Notes: a model not told the origin generated them from the sequence alone. A DNA stretch of 64,000 nucleotides from Nocardioides bizhenqiangii (GCF_034661235.1 NZ_CP141059.1:4463501-4527500), one strand, 5' to 3'; counted from the stretch's first letter, positions 1 through 7,542 are shown. Translations and numbers: made by a program.

Positions 1-250
1 TCTGGACATCGCCACAGCCGGCCACGGGCGTGAGGAGGTCGGGCTGGTAGCCACCTCCGGCCACCATGGCCGCGACCAGCGACACGTCGGGATCGCGCAG
101 CGCCGCCCGGTCGGATGCGTTCGCCCGCCCGTAGACGGGGTGCCGGTCGCCCGAGGCGATGAGGCGGAGCCAGCCGATGACCTCATGGACGGGCGACGGC
201 CGGATCGTCATCCGGGCGAGGGTCGACGCGTCGAGGTCGGCCACGATCAT
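1..250 (-). CDS. ArsR-type transcriptional regulator, N-terminal part (runs off the left edge)
   Basis: An open frame reads from an ATG at 250 leftward off the window with no stop (83 codons seen). The visible part (MIVADLDAST... then SPVHEVIGWLRLI, RHPVYGR, RAALRDPDVSLVAAMV and YQPDLLTP) resembles the N-terminal domain that precedes the helix-turn-helix in a family of actinobacterial ArsR-like regulators. The DNA-binding domain would lie outside the window, so the family call rests on the N-terminal pattern alone. The start is the first ATG of the frame, and I see no clear ribosome binding site. Confidence 0.55.
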   Translation of the reverse strand, partial: MIVADLDASTLARMTIRPSPVHEVIGWLRLIASGDRHPVYGRANASDRAALRDPDVSLVAAMVAGGGYQPDLLTPVAGCGDVQ

Positions 251-382
251 GCCCGCCAACGTAGGCGGCGCGACAACAGGCGACGAAGTGCAGGGATTCG
301 ATCGTGACCGAATCGTTGGCCGGTCGGAACGGGCGCGATGTCTCCTGGGGCGACCCACCTCACCCTCGGATCGGAGATCCCC

Positions 383-877
383 ATGTCCAGGATGCGTATC
401 GCCACCCTCTCGACCACCGTGCTCGCGGCCTTCGCGGTCGGCGTCGGCGCGCCGGCCGTCACGTCGGCTCACGACTCGGCGGAGCAGAGCCGCCCGTTCA
501 ACCACTGCCAGCGCAGCTTCGCCGGCGCGGTCGAGGACTACCGGCAGACCACGTTCGACAAGGACGCAGACGGCTTCAACGACCTGCTGCACGACGACGT
601 CTCGGCGATCTTCGCCGACGGCAGCACGCTGCTCGGCAAGGAGGCGACCGCCGGGTTCATCGAGAGCTTCTTCGCCGACGAGGAGTGGACGCAGACCCTC
701 GACGTCGTCCACACCGAGGTCGAGGGCTGCCGCAGCGGCTTCGTCCTCTTCGACTCGGTCTACACGCCGTCGCCGTCCAGTGAGGGCGTGCCCCTGGCCA
801 TCGGCGTGACCTTCACCTTCGAGCGGGGCGAGTGGCTGGTGCTGCACAACCAGGACAGCGACGGCCCCGTCTCGTAG
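383..877 (+). CDS. Secreted NTF2/SnoaL-like protein
   Basis: A 164-residue protein with an N-terminal signal peptide (residues 1-29: MRIATLSTTVLAAFAVG followed by small residues and SAHD). The mature part (AVEDYRQTTFDKDADGFNDLLHDD, ADGSTLLGKEATAGFIESFF, FTFERGEWLVLHNQDS) has the pattern of the NTF2-like/SnoaL superfamily: a conical alpha+beta fold used either as a small-molecule pocket or as a non-catalytic dimer module. No catalytic residue can be assigned. I chose the ATG at 383, not an upstream in-frame codon at 338, because GGAG lies just upstream and the signal peptide begins there. It is co-oriented with the lipase gene, 82 bp away. Confidence 0.7.
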   Translation: MSRMRIATLSTTVLAAFAVGVGAPAVTSAHDSAEQSRPFNHCQRSFAGAVEDYRQTTFDKDADGFNDLLHDDVSAIFADGSTLLGKEATAGFIESFFADEEWTQTLDVVHTEVEGCRSGFVLFDSVYTPSPSSEGVPLAIGVTFTFERGEWLVLHNQDSDGPVS

Positions 878-919
878 CGCCCGTCACTTGCGGCGGACGG
901 CGTGACTTCGGCCAACTAG

Positions 920-939
920 AACGCGTTATCGTCCTGGGA
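920..939 (+). promoter_or_regulatory. Candidate promoter/operator of the lipase gene
   Basis: An 8-bp palindrome AACGCGTT is followed by TTATCGT, a TANNNT-type -10 element about 25 nt upstream of the lipase start. GGGAGGAG at 944-951 is the ribosome binding site. The promoter assignment is inferred from sequence only. Confidence 0.3.
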
Positions 940-959
940 CCCCGGGAGGAGCAACAACC

Positions 960-1925
960 ATGCGCCGTCGTCACGCCGTCATCGCCGCTCTGGTCGCCGT
1001 CACAGCGCTGCTCGGCGCGACGGGTGGCGTCGTGACTGCGCCGGTCGGCCACGCCGAGGACGGCGGTAGTGGCGACCTGCCGGTCAGCTACAACTTCCTC
1101 CTCAGCGCGGTGACGGCGGGTGCGCAGGTCGACGCCGACCCGCCGGGTGGCAACGACTGGTCCTGCCGGCCCACCGCCCGGCACCCGCGGCCCGTCGTAC
1201 TCGTGCACGGCACCGCCGGCAACAAGAACTCGAACTGGCAGACCTACTCGCCGCTGCTCGCCAACGAGGGCTACTGCGTCTTCGCGCTGACCTACGGCGT
1301 CCCCCCGGGCGCGCCGCCCGTCCAGGACCAGCTCGGAGGCATCACCGCCATGCAGGGCAGCGCCCGTCAGCTCAAGGCCTTCGTCGCCCGGGTCCTGCGG
1401 GCGACCGGCGCCAGCAAGGTCGACATCGTGGGGCACTCCCAGGGGACGTTGATCCCGGAGTACTACGTGAAGCTCCTCGGCGGAGCGAAGCACGTGAAGC
1501 GCTACATCTCGCTCGCGCCGCTCTGGCACGGCACCACGATCGCCAACTACTACCGCCTGCTCGCCAAGGTGTTCGGCGTGCCGGAGGACCAGATCCCGTT
1601 GTGCCAGGCGTGCGGGCAGTACGCGGCGACGTCGGACTTCATGCGCCGGCTCCGGGCGGGCGGGCTCGTGGTCGGCGACATCGAGTACACCAACATCATG
1701 ACCAAGTACGACCAGCTGGTGGTCCCGTACAGCAGTGGCCGCGAGCCCGGGATGCGCAACGTCGTCGTGCAGGACCACTGCCGCACCGACTACTCCGAGC
1801 ACTTCGAGATCGCGGCCGACCCGGTCGCCGCCCGGATCGTGCTGAACACCCTCGACCCGGCCCACAAGCGACCAGTTCCTTGCATGGTCGTGCTGCCCTT
1901 CATCGGACCGGTCGGCGGCCCCTAG
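960..1925 (+). CDS. Secreted class 2 lipase / esterase
   Basis: A 321-residue alpha/beta-hydrolase of the actinobacterial class 2 lipase (EstA-like) family, expected to hydrolyse acylglycerol or other esters outside the cell. A signal peptide covers about residues 1-32 (Arg-rich start, hydrophobic core, cut near GHA-ED). The oxyanion-hole segment LVHGTAGNKN lies at 81-90. The nucleophile elbow GHSQG is at 158-162 (Ser160), with probable Asp251 in KYDQLVVP and His281 in YSEHFEI completing the triad. Cys residues around 215-218 and 274 suggest disulfides in the mature enzyme. A strong GGGAGGAG site fixes the ATG start. Confidence 0.88.
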   Translation: MRRRHAVIAALVAVTALLGATGGVVTAPVGHAEDGGSGDLPVSYNFLLSAVTAGAQVDADPPGGNDWSCRPTARHPRPVVLVHGTAGNKNSNWQTYSPLLANEGYCVFALTYGVPPGAPPVQDQLGGITAMQGSARQLKAFVARVLRATGASKVDIVGHSQGTLIPEYYVKLLGGAKHVKRYISLAPLWHGTTIANYYRLLAKVFGVPEDQIPLCQACGQYAATSDFMRRLRAGGLVVGDIEYTNIMTKYDQLVVPYSSGREPGMRNVVVQDHCRTDYSEHFEIAADPVAARIVLNTLDPAHKRPVPCMVVLPFIGPVGGP

Positions 1926-1948
1926 CGGCCCGCTGAACATCGCACTCC

Positions 1949-1954
1949 TAGGCT
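1949..1954 (+). promoter_or_regulatory. Leaderless-type -10 box for phzF-like gene
   Basis: TAGGCT ends 7 nt before the ATG at 1962, and no Shine-Dalgarno sequence is present. This arrangement is typical of leaderless transcripts in actinobacteria. Confidence 0.45.
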
Positions 1955-1961
1955 CGGCGCC

Positions 1962-2792
1962 ATGCCGCTGCCGTTCCGCCAGGTCAACGTCTTCAGCCCC
2001 GATCCCCTGCTCGGCAACCCGGTGGCCGTCGTCCACGACGCCGACGGGCTCAGCGCCGAGCAGATGGCGGCGTTCGCCCGTTGGACCAACCTGTCGGAAA
2101 CGACATTCCTCCTGCGCCCGACCGACGCGACGGCCGACTACCGGCTGCGGATCTTCACCCCCCGCGGCGAGCTGCCGTTCGCGGGGCACCCGACGCTGGG
2201 TTCGGCGCACGCGTGGCTCGAGGCGGGAGGCATTCCGAAGGACGAGCGGCTGGTGCAGGAGTGCGGCGTCGGACTGGTGCGGCTCAGGCGCGCGGAGCGG
2301 ATCGCCTTCGAGGCGCCCCCACTGATCCGGTCCGGCTCCGTCGACGACGACGACCTCGACCGGATCGCGGAGGCGCTGCGGATCGACCGCGCCGAGATCG
2401 TCGACAGCCAGTGGGTCGACAACGGTGCGCGATGGGTCGCCGTACGGGTCCGCGACGCCGAGGCGGTGCTGGCGCTCGCGCCCGACTTCGGTGCTTTCGC
2501 CGGTCTCGACATCGGTGTGGTCGGGCAGCGCCCGCCGGGCGGTGAGACGGCGGTGGAGGTCCGCGGCTTCGCACCGGACTTCGGGATCCCCGAGGACCCG
2601 GTCACCGGTTCGCTCAATGCCGGCCTGGCCCAGTGGCTGGTCGGCAACGGCGTGCTGCCGGCGTCGTACGTCGCCGCGCAGGGGACGGCGCTCGGTCGCG
2701 CCGGCCGGGTGCACGTCGACTCCGACGCTGACGGCACCATCTGGATCGGCGGCGCCACGGAGACCACGATCAGCGGAGCGGTCAGCCTCTGA
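1962..2792 (+). CDS. PhzF-family isomerase/epimerase
   Basis: A 276-residue member of the PhzF/diaminopimelate-epimerase-fold family. PhzF proteins catalyse acid/base isomerisation of small metabolites. The substrate of chromosomal homologues like this one is usually unknown, and there are no phenazine genes nearby. Visible marks are NVFSPDPLLGNPVAVV at the N-terminus, the conserved glutamate Glu46 in NLSETTF, the GELPFAGHPTLGSAHA signature, and EDPVTGSLNA at 211-220. Length is normal for the family. The stop codon lies inside copy 1 of a 46-bp direct repeat, so the last codons are shared with a sequence that ends the L,D-transpeptidase gene downstream. Confidence 0.88.
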   Translation: MPLPFRQVNVFSPDPLLGNPVAVVHDADGLSAEQMAAFARWTNLSETTFLLRPTDATADYRLRIFTPRGELPFAGHPTLGSAHAWLEAGGIPKDERLVQECGVGLVRLRRAERIAFEAPPLIRSGSVDDDDLDRIAEALRIDRAEIVDSQWVDNGARWVAVRVRDAEAVLALAPDFGAFAGLDIGVVGQRPPGGETAVEVRGFAPDFGIPEDPVTGSLNAGLAQWLVGNGVLPASYVAAQGTALGRAGRVHVDSDADGTIWIGGATETTISGAVSL

Positions 2793-2826
2793 CGACCCGC
2801 ACCCGGGTGCCGACCCGGCCGAAGTC
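2781..2826. repeat. 46-bp direct repeat, copy 1
   Basis: Identical over 46 bp to 3614-3659. This copy contains the last codons and stop of the phzF-like gene. Read on the minus strand it also encodes the last 14 residues of an L,D-transpeptidase (DFGRVGTRVRVVRG and stop), preceded by unrelated codons, so it is a 3'-end fragment of that gene type. The two copies flank the secreted-protein gene at 2941-3588. Confidence 0.9.
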
Positions 2827-2940
2827 ACGGTGGCACTCGTAGTCGCCGGCGGCCATCCGCCTGGTCCTTTGGGGCCATTGCCGAGAGCGCGCCTGTATGG
2901 CATTTTCCGGATCGTCTTGCTCCAGACCGAAGGAATCGTC

Positions 2941-3588
2941 ATGTCCAGTTCCCGTCAGACATCAGCTCTCAGCATCGCCACTCTCGCCATCGCCCTGCTC
3001 GCGCTCGTTGCGAGCATCGCCGGAGCGGCGTACGCCGTCACCACCGCACCCAAGAACTCCGTGATCACCAAGTCGATCAGGGACGGTGCGGTGACCTCGC
3101 CCAAGATCAGGAACGGGGCCATCGGCATCAACAAGCTCGCCGGCTCCACGATCAACAGGTTCCTCCCCGCGAGACGGAGCGTGCCGATCGAGGTGTTGGC
3201 GACCAACTGCGCCACGGGCGCGAGTCCCGGGTGCTCCGGCACCCTGGTGAAGTTCCCGGGCAATCCGCTCCGGTTCTCCTGCTCGAGCCCGGACGCGTTC
3301 TCGTCCACGATCAAGCTCGAGGGCACGGTGCCGGACAACGAGCGCGGTGTCTCCGGGAACTTCGTCAACTCGGACGGGAACGTCAATGCCATCACCGTCG
3401 CAGGTACGACCCCAGCCGTCGACGAGACGTACGGCACCTTCGGCCACGGCAGTGGCACGCTGATCCTGCGCAACGGAGCCGACGTCATCGGCACGATGAC
3501 GTTCAGCGTGGCCGGGATCGCCGGGGGATCCATTCCGGGCGCGACCGGATCCACGTGCCGGATCTTCGGTTCCGCGGTCGTCTACTAG
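2941..3588 (+). CDS. Secreted or membrane-anchored protein of unknown function
   Basis: A 215-residue protein starting at the ATG at 2941. A hydrophobic segment at about residues 10-32 (SIATLAIALLALVASIAGAA) is a signal anchor or signal peptide. Next comes a pattern common in actinobacterial surface proteins: short repeats rich in NSVITKSIRDGAV / SPKIRNGAIG / NKLAG (about 37-68), resembling the left-handed helical 'IKDGSV' repeats. The C-terminal part contains Cys93, Cys100, Cys113 and one near the end, probably disulfide-bonded. I recognise no enzymatic motif. The gene is bracketed by a 46-bp direct repeat, suggesting it was inserted between two convergent neighbours. Confidence 0.65.
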   Translation: MSSSRQTSALSIATLAIALLALVASIAGAAYAVTTAPKNSVITKSIRDGAVTSPKIRNGAIGINKLAGSTINRFLPARRSVPIEVLATNCATGASPGCSGTLVKFPGNPLRFSCSSPDAFSSTIKLEGTVPDNERGVSGNFVNSDGNVNAITVAGTTPAVDETYGTFGHGSGTLILRNGADVIGTMTFSVAGIAGGSIPGATGSTCRIFGSAVVY

Positions 3589-3613
3589 CGAGCGCGCGCC
3601 GGTGAGTGAAGTA

Positions 3614-3659
3614 GTCAGCCTCTGACGACCCGCACCCGGGTGCCGACCCGGCCGAAGTC
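3614..3659. repeat. 46-bp direct repeat, copy 2
   Basis: Identical to 2781-2826, at a distance of 833 bp. Here it is the genuine 3' end of the L,D-transpeptidase gene (minus strand). Downstream of it the sequence diverges from copy 1 immediately. Confidence 0.9.
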
Positions 3660-4310
3660 CCAGAGCCGCGCGGAGAACTGCTGCGGCAGCCGGACGCAGC
3701 CGTGCGACGCCCGGAGGTTGGTCCCGACCATCCAGTCGGGGTGGATCTGGTTGCCGCTGGACATGTACCGCGGGATCCGGTGGAAGCCGATCCCGCAGGC
3801 CGCGAACCGGGTGAAGTTGTCGAGCCACAACCCGCCACCGGTCGCGGTGTTGCGGCGGATCTTCGCGGCCCGGCCGCAGTAGGACCCGACCCGCTTCCAC
3901 CCGGTGCCCAGCTCGCCGGGGTTGTCGATCATCCCGCTCTGGCCGACCACGTTGCCACCCGCGGCCACGAGCCACACCCAGTTCTGGCGCTGGCTGATCA
4001 CGATCCGGCGTCCCGTCCCGCTGCGCGGCGGCACCGGTCGTACGTCGCAGCGGTGCGCGCGGTCGCCGTACAGGGTGCGGGTGGTCGCGGTGTTGAGGTG
4101 GCCGGTCTGGGAGAGCCGGTGGCGGGACTGGAAGCGGACGACGGCCGACCGCGTCCACTCGCCCATCTGGCCGTCAGCGGGTCCGGAGCTGCACCCGAGC
4201 TGGTTGAGCCGACGCTGGGCACGCTCGACCGCGGGGCTGGCGTCCGCCGGCGCGGACGGCACCGCGGCCAGCACCAAGCCGGTGAGCAGTGCCAAGAGAG
4301 TGCGAAGCAT
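3615..4310 (-). CDS. L,D-transpeptidase with N-terminal peptidoglycan-binding domain
   Basis: A 231-residue exported enzyme expected to form 3-3 cross-links or attach partners in peptidoglycan. The signal peptide is residues 1-24. A PG_binding_1-like domain spans about 26-82 (VERAQRRLNQLGCSSG, GEWTRSAVVRFQ). The YkuD catalytic domain spans about 101-230. The catalytic signature SHGCVR is at 202-207 (nucleophile Cys205, His203), with upstream conserved His177 in GIGFHRIP. The gene is convergent with the secreted-protein gene at 2941, and its 3' end is duplicated next to phzF. The start is an ATG with GGAGG-like sequence (AGGAGGGCC region read on the plus strand) about 7 nt upstream. Confidence 0.88.
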   Translation of the reverse strand: MLRTLLALLTGLVLAAVPSAPADASPAVERAQRRLNQLGCSSGPADGQMGEWTRSAVVRFQSRHRLSQTGHLNTATTRTLYGDRAHRCDVRPVPPRSGTGRRIVISQRQNWVWLVAAGGNVVGQSGMIDNPGELGTGWKRVGSYCGRAAKIRRNTATGGGLWLDNFTRFAACGIGFHRIPRYMSSGNQIHPDWMVGTNLRASHGCVRLPQQFSARLWDFGRVGTRVRVVRG

Positions 4311-4391
4311 GAGGAGGGCCCTTCCGAGAGGAAGTGTCTACCTCCGTGACGCGCCTGTCCTCACTTTGGTTGCGCAGGGCGGCAGGCGAGC

Positions 4392-5003
4392 TCAGCCCGG
4401 GATGACGTCGAGCGCGAGCCGGGTGGCCCGCTCCGTGCCGGACCAGGTGCCGTCGCTCGTGAGCTGGTCCTGGGTGTTGCCGGCGCTGAGGTAGGCGTCG
4501 ATCCGGAAGGCGTCGTCGACCGGGTTCGCCGATCCGGCCGCGGCCAGCTCCGACTCGAGCAGGTCGAGCCACTCGCGCTTGAGGCGTCGTACGGCGTCGG
4601 CCACTGGTCCGCTCCGATGGCCGTACTCCACCGACGTCGCGGCGATGAAGCACCCGCCGGGGAACACGCCCGCCTTAAGGTAGGCGACCCACGAGCGCAG
4701 CAACGCCCGCAGCCGCGGGCCGCCGGCCGGCTCGGACCAGATCGGCGCCAGCACCTGCTCCTGGTAGATCCGGCGGGCCTCGGCCACGGCCGCCACCTGG
4801 ATGGCTTCGCGACTGCCGAAGACGGTGAGGATGCCGCTCTTGCTGACGCCGGTGCGCTCGGACAGGGAGCCGACGGTGATCGAGTCGAGGCCGCTGACGG
4901 TCGCGATCATCGAGGCCTCCCGCGCCACCCGACGCCGGGTCACGTCGCCGCGGGCTCGGCGTCCGTCGGTGGTGGGGGTGTCGGTCGTCACGCGGTCCAC
5001 CAT
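4392..5003 (-). CDS. TetR-family transcriptional regulator
   Basis: About 203 residues. The N-terminal helix-turn-helix is at about 30-75 (ATVSGLDSITVGSLSERTGVSKSGILTVFGSREAIQ); the rest is a ligand-binding helical domain of the kind with GVFPGGCFIAATSVEYGHR, as in TetR_C_33-like regulators. The gene diverges from the hotdog thioesterase gene. Two copies of a 21-bp element lie in the shared intergenic region, which makes mutual control of the pair likely. The first residues are uncertain: I used the ATG at 5003, but a GTG 12 nt inside is also possible. Confidence 0.8.
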   Translation of the reverse strand: MVDRVTTDTPTTDGRRARGDVTRRRVAREASMIATVSGLDSITVGSLSERTGVSKSGILTVFGSREAIQVAAVAEARRIYQEQVLAPIWSEPAGGPRLRALLRSWVAYLKAGVFPGGCFIAATSVEYGHRSGPVADAVRRLKREWLDLLESELAAAGSANPVDDAFRIDAYLSAGNTQDQLTSDGTWSGTERATRLALDVIPG

Positions 5004-5012
5004 ACGCCAACA

Positions 5013-5033
5013 ATAAGACCGACTGGACGTATA
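5013..5033. promoter_or_regulatory. Candidate TetR operator, site 1
   Basis: ATAAGACCGACTGGACGTAT is an imperfect dyad (ATA.G.CC....GG.C.TAT) just upstream of the TetR start. It is 16/21 identical, in direct orientation, to site 2 at 5059-5079. Assignment to this TetR protein is inferred from position. Confidence 0.5.
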
Positions 5034-5058
5034 GGGGCAGACGGCGTACATTGAAACA

Positions 5059-5079
5059 ATACGACCGATCGAACGTCTA
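5059..5079. promoter_or_regulatory. Candidate TetR operator, site 2
   Basis: ATACGACCGATCGAACGTCT contains the palindromic core CGATCG. It lies 46 bp from site 1 and 17 bp before the thioesterase start, where it would block that gene's promoter. Confidence 0.5.
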
Positions 5080-5095
5080 TCTTTGGGAGCTCACG

Positions 5096-5533
5096 GTGAT
5101 CGACACCAGCGCCGGCGTCCTCGTCCGCAAGCGGGTCTATCTCGACGACCTCGACGGTTTCGGGATGCTGCACCACGCGCGGTTCGCGCTGCTCTTCGAC
5201 AACGCGGTCATCGACTTCTGGGCCGACGCCGGCTGGCAGCTCGATCCCAGCGAGTCGGTCCTGGTCATCCGCGAGCTCAAGATGACTTACCACCAGCCGG
5301 TGGTCGGCCTCTCCGAGGTCGACGTCCACTTCTGGGTCGAGCGGGCCGGCCGCACCAGCGTCACCTATCGCTTCCAGGTGCTGTCGGCCGATCACACAGT
5401 GCTCCACGCCGACGGGCACCGGGTCGTGGTCAACCTCGACGGCCAGACGCTCCGACCGGCGCCGATCGGCGAGCGCGTGTGGGAGCTGGCCGCGCCGCTG
5501 CTGGCGCCCGGCGTGGAGCGGCCCGCTGCCTGA
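5096..5533 (+). CDS. Hotdog-fold acyl-CoA thioesterase-like protein
   Basis: A 145-residue single-hotdog protein of the 4HBT_2 (YbgC/FcbJ-like) group, expected to hydrolyse acyl-CoA thioesters. The key segment is YLDDLDGFGMLHHARFALLFDNAVIDFW, where Asp at 'LDD.D' and the 'H.ARF..LFD.A' helix form the usual active-site region; then SVLVIRELKMTYHQPVVGLSEVDV and a C-terminal strand with VLHADGHRVVVNLD. I chose the GTG at 5096, preceded by GGGAG 8 nt upstream, over an in-frame TTG at 5051 that would add 15 unlikely residues and overlap the operator. The gene diverges from the TetR gene. Confidence 0.8.
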   Translation: MIDTSAGVLVRKRVYLDDLDGFGMLHHARFALLFDNAVIDFWADAGWQLDPSESVLVIRELKMTYHQPVVGLSEVDVHFWVERAGRTSVTYRFQVLSADHTVLHADGHRVVVNLDGQTLRPAPIGERVWELAAPLLAPGVERPAA

Positions 5534-5534
5534 T

Positions 5535-5945
5535 TCAGGCGTCGGATGCGTCCCAGGTCTCGCCGAGCACCTCGCGGTGCGTGGGCCGGGCCTCCTGGTG
5601 CACCTTGCGGCCCTCGTCGCTCAGGCACACGAAGATCGCCCGCCGGTCGTCGGTGCACATGCTGCGGTGGACGAGACCGTCGCTCTCGAGGCGGGCGACC
5701 GCGCGGGACAAGGCGCTCTGGCTGAGGTAGATGTCCGACGCCAGGTCGCTCATCCGGTAGCTGCCCTGGTTGGCGTCGACGAGACGGTCGAGGATCTCGA
5801 ACTCGCTGAGGCCGATGCCGTGCTCGTGCTGCAGCGTCTTCTCGAGCGCGCAGCTGACCTTGGCGTGCCGGTCGAGCAGGGTGCGCCACTCGTCCACGAC
5901 CGCACCAGGGGCCGGGGAGGACGCACGGGTGGGCATGGCCCGCAT
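5535..5945 (-). CDS. MarR-family transcriptional regulator
   Basis: About 136 residues with a MarR winged helix: CALEKTLQHEHGIGLSEFEILDRL, RMSDLASDIYLSQSALSRAVARLESDGLV (recognition helix) and the wing RSMCTDDRRAIFVCLSDEGRKV, including the typical D.R..... L...G pattern. It diverges from the MFS efflux gene, and the 79-bp intergenic region carries two dyads, so it is probably the repressor of that transporter and of itself. The exact start is unclear; ATG codons at 5945 and 5936 are equally plausible. Confidence 0.85.
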   Translation of the reverse strand: MRAMPTRASSPAPGAVVDEWRTLLDRHAKVSCALEKTLQHEHGIGLSEFEILDRLVDANQGSYRMSDLASDIYLSQSALSRAVARLESDGLVHRSMCTDDRRAIFVCLSDEGRKVHQEARPTHREVLGETWDASDA

Positions 5946-5962
5946 CTTAGCCGGGCCGATTA

Positions 5963-5974
5963 GTTTATGCAAAC
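5963..5974. promoter_or_regulatory. Candidate MarR operator half (GTTT-ATGC-AAAC)
   Basis: An inverted repeat GTTT/AAAC in the MarR/MFS intergenic region, 15 bp from the perfect palindrome at 5989-6001. Confidence 0.35.
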
Positions 5975-5988
5975 ACATTAATTGCTCT

Positions 5989-6001
5989 TGCATTCAATGC
6001 A
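5989..6001. promoter_or_regulatory. Palindromic operator TGCATT-C-AATGCA
   Basis: A perfect 13-bp palindrome between divergent marR-like and MFS genes, in an A+T-rich patch that probably also holds both promoters. It is probably the MarR binding site. Confidence 0.5.
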
Positions 6002-6024
6002 CACGCATGGAAGTCTATTCTGCC

Positions 6025-7542
6025 ATGACCACCACCTCTCCCCCCGCTCCTACCGGAGCCATCACCACCACCGGCTGGTCCCTCCGCGTCTGGGCGATGC
6101 TCATCACCCTCTGCATCGTGCTGTTCCTCGACGGTCTCGACGTGTCGATGATCGGCGTCGCGCTCCCGTCCATCGGCGCCGAGCTGGACCTCGGGACCTC
6201 CTCCCTGCAGTGGCTGATCAGCGGTTACGTCCTCGGGTACGGCGGCCTGCTGCTCCTCGGCGGCCGTACGGCGGACCTGCTCGGTCGCCGTCGCGTGTTC
6301 CTGATCGCGCTGGCCGTCTTCGCCGTCGCTTCGCTCGCCGGCGGCCTGGTCTCCAACGGACCGCTGCTCATCCTGACCCGCTTCGTGAAGGGTCTCGCGG
6401 CCGCGTTCACCGCGCCCACCGGCCTCTCGATCATCACGACCAACTTCGCCGAGGGCCCGGCGCGCAACAAGGCGCTGTCGATCTACACCGTGTTCGGTGC
6501 CGGCGGCTATTCCTTCGGCCTCGTGTTCGGCGGCCTGATGACCGGCGTCGGCTGGCGCTGGACGTTCCTGCTGCCGGTCCCGATCGCACTCGCCGCGCTG
6601 GTGTCGGCGTACCTCCTGCTCCCGAAGGACAAGCCTGCCGAGGAGGGCGGCCACGACATCTTCGGCGCGGTCTTCTCCACCGGTGCGATGCTCCTGCTCG
6701 TCTACACCGTGGTGAGCGCGCCCGAGGCCGGTTGGGGGTCCGCGCGGACGGTCCTGTCCTTCATCGGAGTGGCCGCGCTGGTCGCGGCGTTCATCGCGGT
6801 CGAGTCGCGGGTCCGCCACCCCCTGATCCGGCTCGGCATCCTGCGCAAGGTGTCGCTGGTGCGCGCCAGCCTGGCGATCGTCGCCCTCGGCGGGTCCTAC
6901 TTCAGCTTCCAGTTCATCGCGACGCTGTACTTCCAGGACACCCTCGGCTGGAGCCCGCTGGAGCTCGCCCTGGCACTGCTGCCGGTCGGGCTGATGGTGA
7001 CCGCGTCGGCGTTCTTCTCCGACCGGCTGGTCGAGCGGTTCGGGACCGGACCTGTCATCGCGGTGACGCTGAGCGTGATGGCGATCGGCTACCTCGCGTT
7101 CCTCCGCATCGACACGTCACCGTCGTACGTCGCGATGATCCTGCCTGCCGTGTTGCTGATCGGCGTCGGCTGGATCGGGTTCCCCGCCGTCAACATCCAG
7201 GCCACGAGCGGGATCGACGACCACGAGCAGGGACTGGCCGCCGGCGTCCTCCAGACCTCGATGCAGGTCGGCCCGGCACTGATCCTCGCGGTCACGACCG
7301 CGATGATCACGTCGGGCAGCCCGGCAACGACCCCGACCGAGGCGCTCGATGCGTTCCGTCCGGGCCTGGTGTTCGCCGGGGCAGTCGCGCTCGCCGGCGC
7401 GGTGGTCGCGATCCTCGGCCTCGCGCTCGCACGGGAGCGGACGGCGGACCCGACCACCGATCCGACCACCGATCCGACCGTCGACCCGTCCACCGATCCC
7501 ACCACCGACGCCGACCCCGAGCCCGCGCTCGAGGCGGCCTGA
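6025..7542 (+). CDS. DHA2-type MFS efflux transporter
   Basis: A 505-residue inner-membrane protein with about 14 hydrophobic segments, the size and pattern of DHA2 (14-TMS) drug:proton antiporters. The first segment carries the LFLDGLDVSMIGVALPSI (motif D1-like) sequence, followed by loop 2-3 GGRTADLLGRRRVFL (motif A). The substrate is unknown. The cytoplasmic tail is a low-complexity run of TDPT/TDPS repeats (about 475-497). The ATG at 6025 follows GGAAG; an ATG at 6007 would add six residues. A divergent MarR gene and palindrome suggest induction by a ligand. Confidence 0.88.
   Translation: MTTTSPPAPTGAITTTGWSLRVWAMLITLCIVLFLDGLDVSMIGVALPSIGAELDLGTSSLQWLISGYVLGYGGLLLLGGRTADLLGRRRVFLIALAVFAVASLAGGLVSNGPLLILTRFVKGLAAAFTAPTGLSIITTNFAEGPARNKALSIYTVFGAGGYSFGLVFGGLMTGVGWRWTFLLPVPIALAALVSAYLLLPKDKPAEEGGHDIFGAVFSTGAMLLLVYTVVSAPEAGWGSARTVLSFIGVAALVAAFIAVESRVRHPLIRLGILRKVSLVRASLAIVALGGSYFSFQFIATLYFQDTLGWSPLELALALLPVGLMVTASAFFSDRLVERFGTGPVIAVTLSVMAIGYLAFLRIDTSPSYVAMILPAVLLIGVGWIGFPAVNIQATSGIDDHEQGLAAGVLQTSMQVGPALILAVTTAMITSGSPATTPTEALDAFRPGLVFAGAVALAGAVVAILGLALARERTADPTTDPTTDPTVDPSTDPTTDADPEPALEAA

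Noticed and set aside
813..2942. Long minus-strand frame (709 codons) opposite the lipase and phzF-like genes
   Set aside because: Its translation is Arg/Gly/Asp-rich low-complexity without motifs, and it lies antisense to two well-supported genes. It is a codon-bias shadow of high-GC DNA.
2781..3659. Insertion sequence bounded by the 46-bp direct repeats
   Set aside because: There is no transposase, no terminal inverted repeats, and the repeat is far too long for a target-site duplication. Kept only as a repeat/cassette observation.
7445..7510. Short tandem repeats GACCCGACCACCGAT as a mobile or regulatory element
   Set aside because: They are in frame and encode the TDPT tail of the MFS protein; simple coding repeat.
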